Shown one piece after another: positions 46,656 through 64,000 of a stretch of 64,000 nucleotides of DNA. Both the position numbers and the translations under genes were made by a program. The stretch lies in assembly GCA_029582155.1 (NCBI GenBank), contig CM055905.1, forward strand, positions 10,380,995 to 10,444,994, read 5' to 3'. The stretch's first letter is position 1, and each line of letters starts with the position of its first letter. Origin of the DNA: Panopea generosa. Its lineage: Eukaryota; Mollusca; Bivalvia; Adapedonta; Hiatellidae. The notes below the pieces were generated by a model. That model was not told where the DNA came from and ran no database searches. It saw nothing but the letters and a program-made list of their open reading frames with translations.

Positions 46656-46864
46656 TTCTTTTTATTGTATCGCTCGATGTTGTTCGTGTTACCCAGCTAT
46701 TGTACGTAAAATACCGAAATACTTTCGACTCGACTCAATATCTAAATGACGTAACTTTAATTGAGCCAATGACAATAAATGAGCACTGGAATATTCTGTA
46801 TATAACTAAAATGTACAATCTTCTTTGTTTATCCCGTTTTACATTTTTCTCTCTTTTTTTCCAG

Positions 46865-61750
<14,886 letters not shown>

Positions 61751-62152
61751 GTAAGTAGCTCTGTTTTCTGTAACATCTTAACTGAACCCGTTACATGTAA
61801 TATATCAGTACAAATGCATTATGTGCCACAATTCACGAAAAACGAACTATTGAACATAATATACTAAACAGAACAGCTGACCTGACAACTGCCATTGTAC
61901 ATTGAGTCTGAGATTTAGACTTGGACTCAAAATGTAAAAAAATATCAAATTTAAATTACAAATATTAAACAGACACATTAATATATTTATATGTAGAAAC
62001 AAGCAGGTTTAATGATTATTTAGGCGAAAATGTAACAGGATCACCGTTATTATCCATAATTGTGTGTCTACAGGGTTTTATAAAAATGTAAAATGTTGAG
62101 TCGCAGGTCCCATTCTCATTCTCAAGTTATTGATGAATTTAGGCCCTGCTGG
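61751..62152. other. PTCHD intron 7, unassigned part
   Basis: Contains a weak copy of dispersed repeat R8 near 61845-61900 (ACTATTGAACATAATATAC; CAGAACAGCTGACC). Nothing else is recognised. Confidence 0.4.
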
Positions 62153-62480
62153 TTCCGGTTTCACTAAACATCTCAAGCTGAGATTTTCCTCAATTTCAAA
62201 TATTCAAGGTCTCTCTATTGTAGCTTTGACTCATTACACATTAAATATTCAAGTTCTCTCTATTGTAGCTTTGACTCATTACACATTAAATATTCAAGTT
62301 CTCTCTATTGTAGCTTTGACTCATTACACATTAAATATTCAAGTTCTCTCTATTGTAGCTTTGACTCATAACACATTAAATATTCAAGTTCTCTCTATTG
62401 TAGCTTTGACTCATTACACATTAAATATTCAAGTTCTCTCTATTGTAGCTTTGACTTATTACAAATTAAATGACCAAACA
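62153..62480 (+). repeat. MITE end followed by a 45-bp tandem array, ~6 copies
   Basis: GGTTTCACTAAACATCTCAAG-CTGAGATTTTCCTC is the left end of the TTTCACTAAAC MITE family. Directly after it, from 62196, ACACATTAAATATTCAAGTT plus CTCTCTATTGTAGCTTTGAC plus TCATT repeats in near-perfect 45-bp steps. The array appears to have grown inside the MITE; the right MITE end is not found. The 178-codon frame at 62130-62666 is an artefact of the 45-bp period. Confidence 0.82.
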
Positions 62481-62679
62481 GAAATGAAGTCACAAAACGT
62501 ATTTACTCATTCGCAAAGGATGAAATGCAAAATGATTAATGTAAGTGAAATTATAGCCTTTATAGATTTGAGTTTTATGTATTTGTTCAAAATGTATAAA
62601 CGCAATTGCCTTGAAATTTGGACTTCAATAAGAAAGAACATTTATGCTATGATATTTGTCAGTTAATGTCGTAATACTC

Positions 62680-62815
62680 GTATACAAACGTTGATAACGC
62701 TACTCAATATTTTGATGACGATATAGGAAATACAAAAAATGGCGGCTCAGCTGTTCCGTTCAGTATACTTACATTGTTTTTTAACAAAAATGCACGTGAC
62801 TATTGTAGCGATCCC
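62680..62815 (-). repeat. Dispersed repeat R8 copy
   Basis: Minus-strand match to 26166-26245: ACTGAACGGAACAGCTGAGC and ATATCGTCATCAAAATATTG. Confidence 0.55.
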
Positions 62816-62904
62816 TGGTTCATGGTTGAGTAGTTTAAGGCTCTGTGTCAAAGACTTTTGCACAAACATACTAAATGAGTTATCAACATAGTTATGTTTA
62901 CAGT

Positions 62905-63198
62905 TTTGTGATCGTCCATCTGGCGGAAGGTTGCTGTTCGATCCTCGATCGGGTCATACCAAAGACTTGAAAAATGGTATGAAAAGCTTCCTCGCTTGGC
63001 GCTCAGCATTGAGAGAATAGTTCTATGTCTGGTCGGCACGGTGCCAGTATAAAGTGACTGGGTGGGGTATCATACCATGTATTTGCGGCATGATACTCCA
63101 GTGTGACAGCGCTCAGAATACTGTCTCAAGTAGACACCGTCGCGATATAACTGAAAAATTGTTGAAAGCGACGCTAAACACCATACAACAACAACAAC
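62905..63198 (+). repeat. SINE family A copy with B box
   Basis: TGCTGTTCGATCCTCGATCGG is the B-box half of the head. The body GAAAAGCTTCCTCGCTTGGC, GGTGGGGTATCATACCATGT, GGCATGATACTCCAGTGTGA and CAAGTAGACACCGTCGCGAT matches the minus strand of 1-246. The A box is degraded. Confidence 0.75.
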
Positions 63199-63360
63199 TG
63201 TTTATATATCTCTTCAATTCTTTGATCGTTGGAAACAATGTCACAAACAATACAAACATTCAGCAGGATTTATTTGTTGAAAGGAACATTGCTCTCATAT
63301 CTTTATTTGGTCTTTGGTCAGTGTTGGTTAATGGGAATAAATTTAGAGTATAGTTATAGG

Positions 63361-63535
63361 TTTGATCGGCCCGTTGTCAGCATAATGTGACTTGGTGGGG
63401 TATCATACCGCGTGTCTGCGGCATGATACTGCTGTATGACAGCGCTTAGAATACTGTCTCAAGTAGACACTGTCGCGATATGACTGAAAATGTTGTTGAA
63501 AGCGACGCTAGCCACCATACAGCAACAACACCAAC
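63361..63535 (+). repeat. SINE family A copy, 3' part only
   Basis: GATCGGCCCGTTGTCAGCAT, GGTGGGGTATCATACCGCGT, CTCAAGTAGACACTGTCGCG and GAAAGCGACGCTA. No head. Confidence 0.75.
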
Positions 63536-63602
63536 TATTACTACTGATGTTGCGGATTCTAGCATATCACGGTCCAAAAATGTAATTTGTAATGTAAGAA
63601 AA

Positions 63603-63692
63603 TTTGGTTCTACTCAAATTCATTCTGAGTTCATCGCCCACCAAACTTAATGTCATGTATAACTTGAAATGCGTTAAAAACCCTTTCAAACA
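63603..63692 (+). repeat. SINE family L tail fragment
   Basis: GTTCTACTCAAATTCATTCTGAG, a TATAACTTGAAATGCGTTAA segment and ACCC-TTTCA correspond to the 3' third of 57200-57445. Confidence 0.5.
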
Positions 63693-63806
63693 AACTGTAG
63701 TCGCTGAAATGAACACAACTAGTGAACGATCTACGTGGAAGAACATTTGATCAAGTAAAATTGTATACGGTTATTCGTTCTACAAGGGTAGGACCCTCTA
63801 AGCAGC

Positions 63807-63905
63807 GAGTGCGATTCTGATGGTCGAGTACGATTGTGATGGTTGAGTGCAATTCTGATGGTCGAGTGCGATTCTGATGGTCGAGTGCGATTCTGATGAT
63901 CAAGT
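63807..63905. repeat. 19-bp tandem array, ~5 copies
   Basis: GAGTGCGATTCTGATGGTC repeated with small changes. Confidence 0.85.
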
Positions 63906-64000
63906 GGATGATACTGTGCTTATCGACCATTGCATAATACGAAGATTTGATTATCCTATTAAGACACTGTAGCTTCATTCCGTGGAAATATTTCGAATGA

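Noticed and set aside
62130..62666. 178-codon open frame
   Set aside because: Lies over a 45-bp array within a MITE remnant; no homology.

Overview
This is eukaryotic, AT-rich, intron-bearing and very repeat-dense DNA. It fits an invertebrate nuclear genome, most likely a marine bivalve mollusc. That assignment is an inference from the general look of the repeats (tRNA-headed SINEs, foldback/MITE elements, large minisatellites, and a repeat ending in a 'GGTTCAAGTGAGCTAAAAAG'-type tail); no gene here diagnoses a species. I see no bacterial, viral, CRISPR or operon structure.

Two protein-coding genes can be assembled, and they are related. On the plus strand, seven coding exons (46894-47576, 54122-54234, 55562-55695, 56623-56693, 59277-59393, 60571-60694, 61653-61750) join in one consistent frame. 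They encode the first ~446 residues of a Patched domain-containing (PTCHD/PTR-like, RND superfamily) membrane protein, and the 3' part lies beyond the window. On the minus strand, exons at 3145-3114 and 1843-1597 encode the N-terminus of a second protein of the same family, which runs off the left edge. The two genes are head to head, about 44 kb apart, and their exon junctions match except that one phase-1 intron is absent from the minus-strand copy.

Between and inside them lie mobile elements and tandem arrays. Left part (0-17 kb): a SINE, the minus-strand PTCHD gene, a bivalve-type dispersed repeat, a broken hAT transposase split by a later insertion, a 158-bp tandem repeat, a hAT-like non-autonomous element and a long palindromic foldback. 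Middle (17-46 kb): a 4.7-kb satellite of 34-bp units with a 1115-bp higher-order period, a SINE whose tail is amplified into fifteen 55-bp units, a 34-bp minisatellite with a second locus at 42 kb, a LINE with a 14-bp target-site duplication, a tRNA-bearing inverted-repeat element, a LINE endonuclease fragment, a MULE-like foldback element with a 9-bp target-site duplication, and an antisense LINE fragment. Right part (46-64 kb): the plus-strand PTCHD gene, whose introns carry an 18-bp array, GATG and CTGT microsatellites, a 33-bp array, SINEs in opposite orientation, MITEs, and an array in intron 5 that appears to have grown out of the exon 5 splice donor.

Most longer open frames lie in repeats with periods divisible by three, or in low-complexity DNA, and are not genes. 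Promoters could not be identified with confidence.
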